DNA from: Amyelois transitella
Taxonomy: Eukaryota; Arthropoda; Insecta; Lepidoptera; Pyralidae
Length of the DNA stretch: 64,000 nucleotides
Direction of reading: 5' to 3'
Assembly (NCBI RefSeq): GCF_032362555.1
Contig: NC_083527.1
Location: forward strand, 4,836,001 to 4,900,000
Part shown: piece after piece, positions 44,013 to 55,100 of the stretch
Numbering within the stretch: position 1 is the stretch's first letter
Layout: each line of letters starts with the position of its first letter
Made by a program: the position numbers and the translations under genes
The notes under the pieces: model-generated
Databases searched by the model: none
Told to the model about the DNA's origin: nothing
What the model saw: the letters and a program-made list of their open reading frames with translations, nothing else

Positions 44013-44332
44013 CAGTCAAAACTCTTAACCAGTCAAAAGTACTTTTGACTAGCAACAAAAAAGCTTTTTGGGTGGTTTACAAAAAAAATACCTAACACTC
44101 GAAGGGTGATCGCTCGCTGCGCTCGCGATCACCCTTCGAACCTATCACATGCATGTCGCGTCTGAGAACAATGTCCGAAAAGAATACGACTACTTATTTG
44201 TTAGTAAGAGCGCGTACCTGCTTCATGCAGCAACGGTCAAAAGTACTTTTAACTGATTTTGCTAGTCAATAGTACTTTTGACTGGTTAAGTGCTAGTCAA
44301 TAGTACTTTTGACTGGTTAAGAGTTTTGACTG
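44013..44332. mobile_element. 320-bp MITE inside the MULE
   Basis: The ends CAGTCAAAACTCTTAACCAG and, inverted, CTGGTTAAGAGTTTTGACTG are perfect TIRs. Inside, AAAAGTACTTTTGACT occurs repeatedly, so the ends are themselves tandem. In the centre CGAAGGGTGATCG (44100-44112) and CGATCACCCTTCG (44126-44138) form a GC-rich hairpin. No clear target duplication is visible. Confidence 0.75.
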
Positions 44333-44481
44333 TGACATATATATTTATATTATATTTAATGAATCATTCAAAAAATTACGGCGCTGTTTTTCGCTAACAC
44401 TTATTATTTTTATAACTCTACAGGTTCACTTTACTTCGGCCTTTAGGGTCCTAATAAAATAGAAGTTATTGAAAATCAAAT

Positions 44482-44502
44482 CTAGTTTGTGATAGGTTAC
44501 CC
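44482..44502 (+). repeat. Internal copy of the MULE right end
   Basis: The 21 bases TCTAGTTTGTGATAGGTTAC plus C are identical to 46794-46814. The 26 bases before (TAATAAAATAGAAGTTATTG and AAAATC) also match sequence near 46530. This is a second right end of the element lying upstream of the transposase gene. Confidence 0.8.
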
Positions 44503-44786
44503 CCAAGGCCCAAGGGCCACCCCGCCGCAACCTAAACCTACCTATAGCGCTCTGTCACAAGATTCAAATGTGATATAGAGTAATCCAAAAACGTAATGTT
44601 TAAATACATAGTGTTAATCTTCTAAAGTAAAACATTTAGCCTGGTAAAATAAATGGAGCAAAAACATTTTTTGTTGTGTTGCTGTAAAATTAATATTATT
44701 AATTATTTTTACGGTAGTTAGATAATAAACATCATTGTCTGTCTAAACATCTCATACACATATTGTTGTTTATCATTATTATTAAA

Positions 44787-46317
44787 ATGTCTGATAATTT
44801 AGCAAAAGTGTATAAATCCAATAGAGGTGGATTAAAATTACATTATGAAGGATTCAGTTATTATAAAAACAAAGTGAACAATACTAAATTTTACTGGTGC
44901 TGTGATTCACGAAAACACTACATTTATAAATGTTGTGCAACATTAGTTACAGAAGTAAATAGTGCAAATGATATGATACATAATGTTTTAAAATGCAGTA
45001 ATAAGCACAATCATGAGCCAAATCCACTTGATAAAGAAATCTCGGATTTTAGGCAAAAATTGAAAGAGGATGCAAGAACCGGATTAAAGGTATGCCAAAT
45101 TTTGCAAAATAATCAAAGTGATTGCACTCCAGAATTTCTAGATCATTTACCTAGTCAATCAGCTCTTAAGCAGGTGATGTATAGAGCTAGATCAAAGGTC
45201 CCAAAAAAGAAAGAGCCCACTGATATTTTATTTGAAATAGATGAAAGTGAAATGCAAATAAATGGTCAATGTTTTGTCATCAAAGATCGGATTTACAATA
45301 ATAATAAGCGAATTTTGTTACTGTCAACGAAAAACATGATGCAATTATTGCAACAAGCAGATTTTTGGGTCCTTGATGGTACATTTAAGATTGTGCCACA
45401 CATATTTCAACAATTATACACCATACATGGTAATTTATCAGTAACAGGAAATAAAACAAAAACGTTCCCTTTACTGTATTGTTTATGCACAAACAAAGAT
45501 AAGAAAACATACGACATGATATTTGAATTATTACAAGAATACGGAGTGGAAAATGATTTAGAATTTCATCCAAAAATATGTATTTTGGACTTCGAAAAGG
45601 CGGCAATCCAAAGTTTAAAATCTAATTTTGAGAATGTGATACTACATGGCTGCCACTTTCATCTCGGGCAAATATTATATCGGCAAGTTCAACAAAGGGG
45701 TTTAACACAAAGATATGCAAGTGATATAAAGTTTAAAACAGATGTAAAATGTCTTTTGGCACTGAGTTTTTTGCCTCCGAACGAGATTCCTATATATTTT
45801 AATAAATTACTCGTCAGTTATAAAGGTAAATATATAACTACATTTTTTACGTCTCATTTTTATACTTTGCTATACATATAACATGGCAAGTTTTAATTTT
45901 TACTATTGTTTTTTTTTTTCAGACGACGATGATATTATTTCTTTAGCCCATTGGTTTGAAGAAAATTATGTTAGTGGCACTTGCAGTGCCCCCGCAAGAT
46001 ATATTCCGGAATTTTGGAGCTGCGAGTTGATAAATACATTAAAATTGCCACGAACTCAAAATTCAGCGGAAGCTTGGCATCATCACATTAACCAAATAAT
46101 AGATAAAAAATCTCCCGGATTTTATCACCTTATAAAAGAACTTATAAAAGAGACAATAATAAAGGAATCAGAGATAGAAAAGATGTTATGCGGATCACCG
46201 CCTGAAAAAAAAAGAAGAAAGTATATCATTAAAGATGAAAAATTGAAAAAAATAATAGAAATTAAAGAAAATCTTAATGAAATAAAATACTTGAAAGAAA
46301 TTTCAAAAATAATTTGA
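44787..46317 (+). CDS. MULE transposase with FLYWCH finger, two exons
   Basis: Exon 1 (44787-45825) ends TATAAAG|GTAAAT and exon 2 (45923-46317) begins after TTTTTTTTTCAG; the phases join as YKDDDDIISLAHWF. The 477-residue protein starts MSDNLAKVYKSNRG. It has an N-terminal FLYWCH-type zinc finger (FSYYKNK...FYWCC...CCATL...HNHEPN), a MULE catalytic core with WVLDGTFKIVP and CILDFEKAAIQ, the CHFHLGQILYRQVQ block, and a lysine-rich C-terminus. No stop or frameshift is seen. FLYWCH/MULE proteins are common in arthropods. The ATG chosen is the first in frame after an upstream TTG-only stretch. Confidence 0.88.
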
Positions 46318-46319
46318 AT

Positions 46320-46620
46320 ATTGTTATATATTAATTCTGCATTTACACAATTACTGTTAATTAAATTGAAGTTATTTAAAATCTGTATAAATAATAATTT
46401 AGAAGAAGTTACCTCTATTGTTAACACTTCTAGAAAATAAAGTTATTGTTACTTATATTATTGTTACTTAAATAAGTGTCATTTATTATAATATATTAAT
46501 CCTGCATGTACGAAATTACTGTTAATAAAATAGAAGTTATTGAAAATCTGTGTGAATAATAATTTGGAAGAAGTTATTTCTATCATTAATACTTCTAGAA
46601 AATAAAATTCTTGTTACCAA
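46320..46620. repeat. Tandem duplication downstream of the MULE gene
   Basis: Two units of about 170 bp share ATTACTGTTAA, GAAGTTATT, AATAATAATTT and ACTTCTAGAAAATAAA. They lie between the stop codon and the right TIR. Confidence 0.65.
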
Positions 46621-46814
46621 ATAAATTTTCAAATAAAAATTACATACTTTGATTTTCGGTAGATAGTTTTTTTTTGAAGACGAAAAATATATTTATTGGA
46701 TTTATATAAACAGAAAATATGGTAAAGAACCCATTTGGCATTTAAAACTTCGTTGTACCGTTTTCGAACAAATAAAAATCGAAGAAAAACAAATCTAGTT
46801 TGTGATAGGTTACC

Positions 46815-47808
46815 AACATGGAACTACGCAAAGTGCCACTGTACACACTGCACACATGTATCTGGTGGTGCGTCGTTTTTTAGATCGAGCACAAAGTTTA
46901 CATCGAAGTTTCTTTTGTTTGGGAACGTATGAAGGCATATGTCGAGCTCCGTCTCCGGGCAAGAATCGCGTAGGTTGTTCTAAGGCACGAGATGTAGACG
47001 GTAATGTTTTATGAACTGATTGCTCACCATATTTCTGAACAAGCTGTTCTATTAATACCAATTGGTATTTCCTGAAACTAGGGCTAAAATCGTCTTTGCA
47101 AGTTATTTTAAAGATATGATACGAATTCAGCAAATGTAAGTCTAGGATGTGAAAAAATAGTTTCTTATACCATTTAATGGTTTTTCTTATGCATTGTAGA
47201 CCGCTTAACATCATATCACAGACATCCACGGCACCCATATTTTTATTATAGTCAATGATACACTCAGGCTTCAGTTTAGGCAAACCAGTCATTAGGTCCA
47301 TTTTTTCTGTTGGCCCCATTTCGTCTTTATGAATAGTTGTTAACATATGTATATTTTTTTTATCACGCCATTTCATAGCCATTATAGGGTCAGAATACAA
47401 AGCTTCTCTATCTCCTTTCTTTAAATTCTTAAATTTTGGCATTTCGCTTCTATTCGGCTTTACTGTACCACATGTATGTATACTTCGTTGCTTTAAAAAT
47501 ATAGACAATTTTGGACTTGAATACCAATTGTCAATGTATAATTTCCTATTAACACCGTAATATTCTTCTAGAAGTGTTGCAACTACTGAGCCACTTGCGC
47601 CTAAATTATCAAAATGTGTTAATTCCGTGTCTTTGCCGCAGTATACAATAAAATCCAAAATTATTCCCGACAACACATCACATAAAACGAAGAGCTTGAT
47701 ACCAAAACGATTTCTTTTTTTGGGAAGATACTGTTTAATAAGAAGTCGCCCTTTAAATGGTACAATACTTTCGTCAATGCAAATTTTTTCGTATGGTATA
47801 AAACTATT
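46815..47808 (-). pseudogene. piggyBac transposase, middle and C-terminal part
   Basis: The frame reads SFIPYEKICIDESIVPFKGR (first Asp), YLPKKRNRFGIKLFVLCDVL, NRKLYIDNWYSSPKLSIFLK (second Asp), TCGTVKPNRSEMPKF, IIDYNKNMGAVDVCDMMLSG (later Asp pair) and the finger CKLCARSKKRRTTRYMCAVC. At 47808 it meets the LTR retrotransposon and continues at 52603; at 46815 it meets the MULE and continues at 43487. Within this piece no stop is seen. Three catalytic Asp residues are all present, so the gene was probably functional before the two insertions apart from a lesion in its N-half. Confidence 0.85.
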
Positions 47809-48005
47809 TGTTAGACATTCAATGTGCGCGTATCCGAACGCAGGATGTACCCGAGCGCCACCTACACGAACCTCTTAAAAACTATTATTCAGGATGTTAG
47901 CCATTACATAGACGTTACATGTTATTATACGATTAATATACGATAAATACAAAGAGTGCATAAAATTAGTGTTCCTCATTGAGTACGCCCTTCCAATACA
48001 CAATA
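47809..48005 (+). repeat. 5' LTR of the Gypsy element
   Basis: 197 bp, starts TGTTAGACATTC and ends CAATACACAATA. It is identical base for base to the 3' LTR as far as I can read. A primer-binding region (GTGGCGACGAGGATCG) follows directly. Confidence 0.9.
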
Positions 48006-51000
48006 GTGGCGACGAGGATCGTAAGTAAACACGCGATACGAAGAGAAAAAGATAAAATGTACAATGGCCGATTACGCGAGCACGCCGTGACAGCAAACTC
48101 AAAGTGAAAAATTTGTGATCAACATTTTCCCAGTGCATCCACGTTATCCGTGAATCGCAGGGTTCAAAATCAATAAAAATGGAGGCTACGCAAATCGCAC
48201 AAGTTTTGGCCCAGATGGTGGAAACTATGAGAGGTATGCAGGAACAACAAACACAATTACAACAAGCATTAATGGATAAAGATACAAAACCCATTACTGG
48301 CATATCATTACAGCCATATGATGAAATTAACGAATCATTTACAAGCTATTTACAACGATTACAAAATTACATTACATTGAGGGGCGTAACCAACGAGAAT
48401 ACAAAATTACAAATATTCCTGAATTGTATCGGTCCCAAACACTATCAGCTATTGAAAAACATTACAGCTCCGAGTACACCGGAATCAAAAACATACAATG
48501 ACTTGGTGAAAATTCTAAGTAACCATATTGCCCCAGAACCTGGTGAAGTTGCCCAACAACATAAGTTTTGCCTTCGTACCCAGCAAGAATATGAGAGTAT
48601 TGCAAATTATGTCGCTGGATTAAAAGAAATAGGTGGGAAATGCAATTTCATCTGCAATCATTGTAGAAAAACAACATTTGAAACTCACTTGAGAGTGCAG
48701 TTTATAAGAGGGCTACGCAGTTCTGAAATAAAGGAAAGGCTACTTCAAGAATCACCTGAAACAAAATTTGAGGACATTATAAAAATTGCTATGGCTATAG
48801 AAACATCAAAAAATGAGTCGAAGGAGATGGGAACTGAAATACAAGAAAATATAAATAAAGTTTCATTATACAAAAAGAAGGAAAATAAATACAATGGAAA
48901 TACATACAATAAGACTGAAAATAAATACAAGGGAAATACATACAATAAGACTGAAAATAAAGAAGATAAACATAATATTAAATGTTTCCGCTGCGGCAAA
49001 ACAAACCATACAGCAAGGAATTGTACACTGAAAGACAAATTATTCTGCAAAAATTGTAAAATCAAAGGACATATACAGTCAGTCTGTTTCAAAGATCAGA
49101 AACAAATTGAAATAGACAGGGACAGTGATCCGGAAGAAGAGATATATGAATTATACAAACTACATTACATACACTTTAAATTATCCAAGTACAAAATGAT
49201 AAATTCTACATTTCACTACAGTTAAATGGAAAAATACATAACCTGGAAATGGATACAGGTGCTGCTGTCACCACATGTTCAGCTGAATATTTTTACAAAC
49301 ATTGTCCAAATTTGAAATTAACTAGTACTGCAATAAAATTACGCACATATACTGGAGAGATAATAATAGCAATTGGAACCTCAATAATACAAATTACACA
49401 TAATAAGAAAATTATTCCAGCAAGAATTTTTGTCATACAAAAAAATGTAGATCCTGTAGTCGGAAGAGAGTGGCTCAGGAAACTTAACTTACAATTTAAT
49501 ATAAATTCAATACTAAAAGAAGAGAAAGATATAACAGAAAAAGAATTTCAAAAAACACTACAACATTTGTTACAAGAATACAAAGAATTATTTACAGAGG
49601 AAATTGGAAAAATTAATAACTTTCAAGCATCATATAAATTAAAAGAGGGATCATTACCAATATTTTTAAAACCACGTCCAGTACCATTTGCATTGAAGAA
49701 TAAAGTAGAATCTGAGATTGACAGACTAGAAAAAGAAGGCATCTTGGAAAAAGTGACATATTCACAGTGGGGGACACCTGTCGTACCTGTAATAAAACAA
49801 AATGGGAAAGTACGTTTATGTGCAGACTACAGAGCAACTTTAAATAAAAATATAGAAGATGACAATTATCCGATTCCTAGAATTGAAGAAATATTCTCCA
49901 AATTAAGCGGTGGAAAATATTTTTGCACATTGGACATCAACCAAGCGTACCTACATTTAACAGCAAACAAAGAGACAGCAGAGATGCAGACCATCAGCAC
50001 ATGCAAAGGTACCTATAAAGTAAATAGAATGATGTTTGGGGTCAAGGTAGCCCCTAATATTTGGCAACGGTACATGGATCAAACACTGCAAGGCATGGAA
50101 GGTACGGCCTGTTTTTTTGATGATATAGCTTTACAAGGAAGTACATACATACAATTATTACAAAGAATAAGAGCTGTTTTTGAGAAATTACAAAAATGTG
50201 GTCTACACCTAAATAAGAAGAAATGTCAGTTTTTTCCAAAAGTCAGTAACATACTTGGGACATACAATAAATGAAAATGGATTACATCCTACTCAAGATA
50301 AAATTATAGATATCAAGAATAGTCCACGTCCTACAGATGTATCATCTCTACGTACATTTTTGGGAATGATAAATTATTATCAACAGTTCATTCCAAACCT
50401 TGCATCCAAATTGAATCCACTTTACAAATTGTTACAAAAAGATACAGAATTTATTTGGTCTAAGGAATGCGAGAAGACTTTTCAAGCTTTAAAAGAGGAA
50501 ATTTGTGGAGATAAAGTTCTCATACCTTTCCATGGAGAACTACCTGTCACATTAGCTACAGATGCATCACCCACTGGATTTGGAGCAGTATTATCACACA
50601 TAATGCCGGACAAGACTGAGCGACCCATAGCCTTTGCATCAAGATCTCTCACTAAAGCTGAAAGAGGTTACAGCCAGCTTGATAAGGAAGCAGCAGCCTT
50701 AATATGGGGACTTAAGAAATTCTTTCAATTCTGTTATGGTAGAAAAATTACCTTAATTATTGACAACCAACCTTTAGCTAGAATTTTACATCCAGAGAAG
50801 GCTACACCAGCTACAACAGCTATCCGGCTAGTACACTATGCCAACTTTTTAGCAGGATTTGATTACAACATAAAACTTAGAAAGACTACAGAACATGCAA
50901 ACGCTGATTACTTTTCAAGATTGAACAAGGACATGACAGATACCGAAAGAGACTATTTAACGGACGATGACGCATTTTACTTAAATCAAATTTCAGAGAT

Positions 51001-52405
51001 GCCAGTTACTTTACATGAGATAAGAGAGGCTACAAGAAAAGACCCGGACTTACAAAAGCTATACCTAGATATTCAATCGGGCAAAAGTGATCCCAAGAGA
51101 CTACATGAGTTTTCCATACAAAGCAACTGCATTTTTTACGGCATAAGAATCGTCATTCCAAAGGCGTTACAAAATAGGGTCTTGGAAGAATTACATACAG
51201 CACACACAGGCATTGCAAAAATGAAAGCATTAGCAAGAAGCTACGTCTGGTGGAATAATATTGATGTTGACATTGATCGAATGGTAAAGAAATGTAAGAT
51301 GTGTTGCCTTATGCAGAAAAACCCAACAAAAGTACCAGTCCACGTGTGGGAATATCCAAAGGAGCCATGGAGCAGAATACATATAGATTACGCCGGACCA
51401 TTTCTGAATAATTATTTCCTTATTGTTGTAGATGCCTATACCAAGTGGCTTGAAGTTGTACCAACCGCTTCCATTACAGCAACATCAACAATAAATATTC
51501 TTAAGAAATTATATACTACGTTTGGGTTACCTATAACTCAAGTGTCAGATAATGGAAGACAATTTCGATCACAAGAGATGTTACAGTTTTTAAAAGAAAA
51601 TGGAATACAAGCCAAATTTATTGCTCCTTTTCATCCAAGCTCAAACGGACAAGCGGAAAGATATGTTCAAACATTTAAGAATAAGCTTAAAGCAATGGCA
51701 AATGAAGAAGGATCACTACAGGACAAACTTCAAAAATTTCTAATGACTTACAGAAAGACACCAAATAATGCTACGGGATTGAGCCCGGCAGAGATGATGT
51801 TTAAAAGATTATATAGAACAAGGATTGATTTAGTAAAGAGAGATGAGAGTGAAAAAGAAAATAAGAATGATAGTTTAGAAGTAAAGAAAGAATTTAAAAC
51901 AGGAGACAGAGTACAGATTCGAATGTATGATAGTAATAAATGGAAATTTGGGAATATTATAGAGAGAAAAGGAAAATTACATTATGAAGTAGAGGTAGAT
52001 GGAAGGATACATCACAGACACGTAGATCAAATCTTAAAAACCTCCTGTATGAGTGAAAATCCATACCTACCTGATACATACAGATCCTATCCTGGACAGC
52101 TACATGAGACAGTGCAGACAGCAGAAGAACCTGAAAGAAGACAGAGTATACAGCCAGCCCCGGAAGCAACTCTACATACTGAGCCGGCACTTAGTCCTGA
52201 AAGAAACCCGAATAATCCTCTTATGGAACCCCAGAAGGTGCAAAATGAGCATGAACCTACTTCAGTACCAACAGAGACAACTGTAACAGGTGTACATTTA
52301 GCTTCACCAATGATCGCACGCCGTTCACAGCGAGTAAGGAAGAAACCTGATAGGTTGAACCTTTAACCGGGACCTGGAAAAGAATTCATATGACGTGGGA
52401 GAGAA

Positions 52406-52602
52406 TGTTAGACATTCAATGTGCGCGTATCCGAACGCAGGATGTACCCGAGCGCCACCTACACGAACCTCTTAAAAACTATTATTCAGGATGTTAGCCA
52501 TTACATAGACGTTACATGTTATTATACGATTAATATACGATAAATACAAAGAGTGCATAAAATTAGTGTTCCTCATTGAGTACGCCCTTCCAATACACAA
52601 TA
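52406..52602 (+). repeat. 3' LTR of the Gypsy element
   Basis: 197 bp, identical to the 5' LTR. Identity of the two LTRs means too little time has passed for visible mutation, so the insertion is recent. Confidence 0.9.
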
Positions 52603-53499
52603 CTATTCTTAAATGTCTGACGAGCATGATTTACTGGGTAAATAATTTTTGACAATATAGTTTCTTCCTCAGTCCTAGGACCTGGTTGGCAGAAATGCAA
52701 CATGCCTAAAATTGTACAAAACCGGTTTCTCGACATAAGACTACCATATATGCCGGAATGCAAGTATGGGTTAGTAGACCAGTGTTCTTCAATCGTATTC
52801 CGGCTGTTTCTTGTCATTAGCATACACACAGCGAAAAATGTATACATTTCAGGAACTGTTACAGGATACCAATTTTTTAATCTTGAATGAAGTTTTATAT
52901 CAATATGTCAACAACATATTGCTGGTAACTATTAGTAAATTCAACAATTTTTTCTACATAAGCTTCATTGCAATAATGTAAAAAAATATCCAATTCTGAT
53001 GAGACCGACGAAATCATTGACGGCGAAATACCGCTAAAAAAATCATCAAACGGCTCGTTTTTAATTTCGAAGGCTTCGGACGACCATTGAAAACTATATT
53101 CTCCAGCAGAAATGTTTTGACTTTCCTCAGTAGTCGGGTCCTAAAAAACACTTTTACATTAAGTAGGTATAATGAAAAAAGTAATAGTCATATATGTAGC
53201 TATTAATTTATAACCTCCTTATTCAATAAAATTATCAAACGTTTAATAAGCCTATTTTAACTAAAGTACGTTTTGTCACTTTCTTTCAACGTAAAATTTT
53301 TAAATGTGAGGTAAGGACAAAACATACTTTAGCTAAAGAAGGCTTATTAAACATTTGACAAGTTTTATGAATACGAGTGTAAGTAATTACTGAAACTTAC
53401 CTCAAAATCTGATAGATCTGAATCTTCATCAGAAATAGCAATAAATTGTTCGACATTCTCCACTCCTTCCAGAATTGCAATAAGATCGTCATTTTCCAT
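52603..53499 (-). pseudogene. piggyBac transposase, N-terminal part
   Basis: Exon 1 (53499-53401) encodes MENDDLIAILEGVENVEQFI to DLSDFE and a GTAAGT donor. Exon 2 starts at 53140 after TGTTTTTTAG with DPTTEESQNISAGEYSFQW. A frameshift or small lesion follows DIFLHYCNEAYVEKIVEFTN near 52905. The proper frame then reads KNWYPVTVPEMYTFFAVCML, STNPYLHSGIYGSLMSRNRF and VNHARQTFKN, at which the LTR element interrupts. Together with 47808-46815 and 43487-43462 this is one piggyBac gene with a short acidic first exon. Confidence 0.8.
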
Positions 53500-53947
53500 C
53501 GTAAAGTTAATTTTATCCACAGGAAATGCTACATACAATATGAATATAAACCAACGAATGATTCACGGGTATTTCGATATATTTTATTTATTTTTCTACC
53601 CACATCTTGCAAGCACTAGTCGATAAATTGCTTTCGCTTCTGACGTCACAAGCGGGCGCCTAAAGGTGTCCGTGGCGTATAGGGGACGTTAATTGTAAAA
53701 TTATCTAGAAACGTCCGTAATTTTATCGATAAAATGAAGGTATATAATTATAATATTGAGATTTTACGAAAAAGATGAATAATTTCGTTACTTAATAATT
53801 ATTTATGATGCTAAATATTTAGAGGTTTAGGAAATTAATATATTATTATTAATTATTATTTATAATAATATTAATTAATATAAAACACTCTTGTATACGA
53901 AACTTCAACAACATTAATATTTATTTATTACCGACGATTAACAATTA
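53500..53947. other. Intergenic, with a piggyBac-type end word
   Basis: GCGCCTAAAGGTGTCCGTGG at about 53656 matches words at 54530 and 54800, all in one orientation. AT-rich otherwise. No gene is seen. Confidence 0.4.
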
Positions 53948-54385
53948 TTACAGAGCTATATTGAGTGGTATTGATTGTTCTTCTTCCGTTTCTTCTCCTT
54001 CACTTTCACTTTGGATTGGTACAAATTCTATGATTTGGTCCAAATCAGGGTCCCCTCTCAACAATCTTATAAGATTTAAAATTTGCGGATATGCATTTGA
54101 ACGTTTGTTTTCCGGCAAACGCTCTAATTCAAAAGCCACCAACCTTGCAAAGTCTTCATTCCTTTTATCGGACGGTCTTCTATCGTCGAAATTAACATCG
54201 GGCAAATGACGAGTAGAATAAGAAATATTTCCTTCTTTTGTAGTTTTTCTGTACACCATAGTGTCTGTAATAGTGTCTTCTGTTTGTGTCTGCTTATTAT
54301 TAGAATTTTCTGTTTCTCTATACTTTCTTTTACGACTTGAGAATCCGAATAATATCGACGGCGAAGATGGCCTCTTTTCTTCCAT
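53948..54385 (-). CDS. Small BESS-motif protein, possibly a piggyBac-linked accessory gene
   Basis: A 145-residue frame starts MEEKRPSSPSILFGFSSRKR (basic, nuclear-signal-like RKRKY) and contains NEDFARLVAFELERLPENKR and NAYPQILNLIRLL, which fit a BESS motif, then an acidic C-terminus (SESEGEETEEEQ). It reads in the same direction as the piggyBac gene that begins 450 bp further on. There is no MADF domain in it and no upstream exon with one was found. It may be the second exon of a MADF-BESS gene, or an independent small protein. Frame intact. Confidence 0.5.
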   Translation of the reverse strand: MEEKRPSSPSILFGFSSRKRKYRETENSNNKQTQTEDTITDTMVYRKTTKEGNISYSTRHLPDVNFDDRRPSDKRNEDFARLVAFELERLPENKRSNAYPQILNLIRLLRGDPDLDQIIEFVPIQSESEGEETEEEQSIPLNIAL

Positions 54386-54789
54386 ATTTAGGCAATGACA
54401 GTACTACGACTAGTTCAGATCTCATATAACTGAGAGCAATAGAAACATGCTTCAATGAATACCCACTACAATAACATAAGGAACATTAAATGTAGGTACT
54501 TGTAAAAAAACTACAATTTCCCATCACTACGCGACACTTAAAGGTGTCGTTGGCGCTACTTGATAGTGTATTTTCATTAAATTTTAGGTAATTGTAAATT
54601 AAGCATTAAATGGGTGTTTTTATATTTTTTCTTCATTCCGCCTCGGTTAAACCAAAGTTTGACGAATAATCAAGCTACCTATCGATATTATTTCAATAAG
54701 ATTAGTATTAAAGTAAAGTTTTTTTATTGTTTCAATGTGATACGAATCTCGGCTACTTAAGAAGTCGTCGGCGTCTCAAGACAGTTTCC
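54386..54789. other. Unassigned stretch
   Basis: CGCGACACTTAAAGGTGTCG at 54521 is a variant of the piggyBac-type end word. No gene is seen. Confidence 0.35.
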
Positions 54790-54830
54790 GCTGGATGCCT
54801 AAAGGTGTCCACGGCGGTCAAAGGGTTAAT
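54790..54830. repeat. piggyBac-type terminal sequence ending in TTAA
   Basis: GCCTAAAGGTGTCCACGGCG directly followed by GTCAAAGGGTTAA. Its complement, TTAACCCTTTGACCGCC, is the sort of end seen in piggyBac-like elements and MITEs, and occurs in that orientation at 42754-42770. If paired, the two would bracket 12 kb including the split piggyBac gene; this is only a suggestion. Confidence 0.5.
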
Positions 54831-55100
54831 CATTGGCCGGAATGGCAAACTTAACCGGCAAAGTGTAAGATGGTAGGCAGGAATCACAAGTAATGTGCAT
54901 AAAGTGAAAATGCTATTTGTGTTTAAACCCTTAACTTGACAAGGTATCTTTTCGGATACGCTTACTTCATAAAAATGTACAACGCAATGTAGCGCCACCA
55001 TTGGTGCCAATTTAGCATTAATAGCTAGGAAATGTGTCTGGTAACGCCATCTATTGAAAAAAGCGTGATATTTTTTACCGAGCGGCCAGTGAGATTCAAG

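Larger units (their letters stand above)
43496..46814 (+). mobile_element. Mutator-like element (MULE), 3.3 kb, apparently complete
   Basis: The left end is GGTTACCTATCACAAACTAG; the right end, inverted, is GGTAACCTATCACAAACTAG. Identical 8-bp flanks AACATGGA (43488-43495, 46815-46822) are one base short of the usual 9-bp MULE duplication (the ninth base differs). It carries an intact two-exon transposase and lies in a piggyBac gene whose frame is restored by its removal. A second copy of the right end lies inside it at 44482-44502. Confidence 0.88.
47809..52602 (+). mobile_element. Young Ty3/Gypsy LTR retrotransposon
   Basis: The element is 4.8 kb with identical 197-bp LTRs and a 5-bp target duplication CTATT (47804-47808, 52603-52607). 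The parts are a gag region (about 48.2-49.2 kb) with two CCHC knuckles (CFRCGKTNHTARNC, CKNCKIKGHIQSVC), then a pol region (about 49.2-52.4 kb) with protease (MDTGAAVTTCS), reverse transcriptase (FFDDIALQG), RNase H (LATDASPTGFGAVL) and integrase (HIDYAGPF, QVSDNGRQF). No envelope gene is seen. It looks nearly whole, with about one break. The layout recalls the mag-type lineage of insects, not proven here. It splits a piggyBac gene, so it is younger than that gene. Confidence 0.92.

Noticed and set aside
44100-44138. Rho-independent terminator
   Set aside because: A GC-rich hairpin, but within a MITE in eukaryotic DNA; no bacterial context.
48179-52366. Envelope gene in the Gypsy element
   Set aside because: After integrase only a short linker precedes the 3' LTR; there is no room for an envelope frame.
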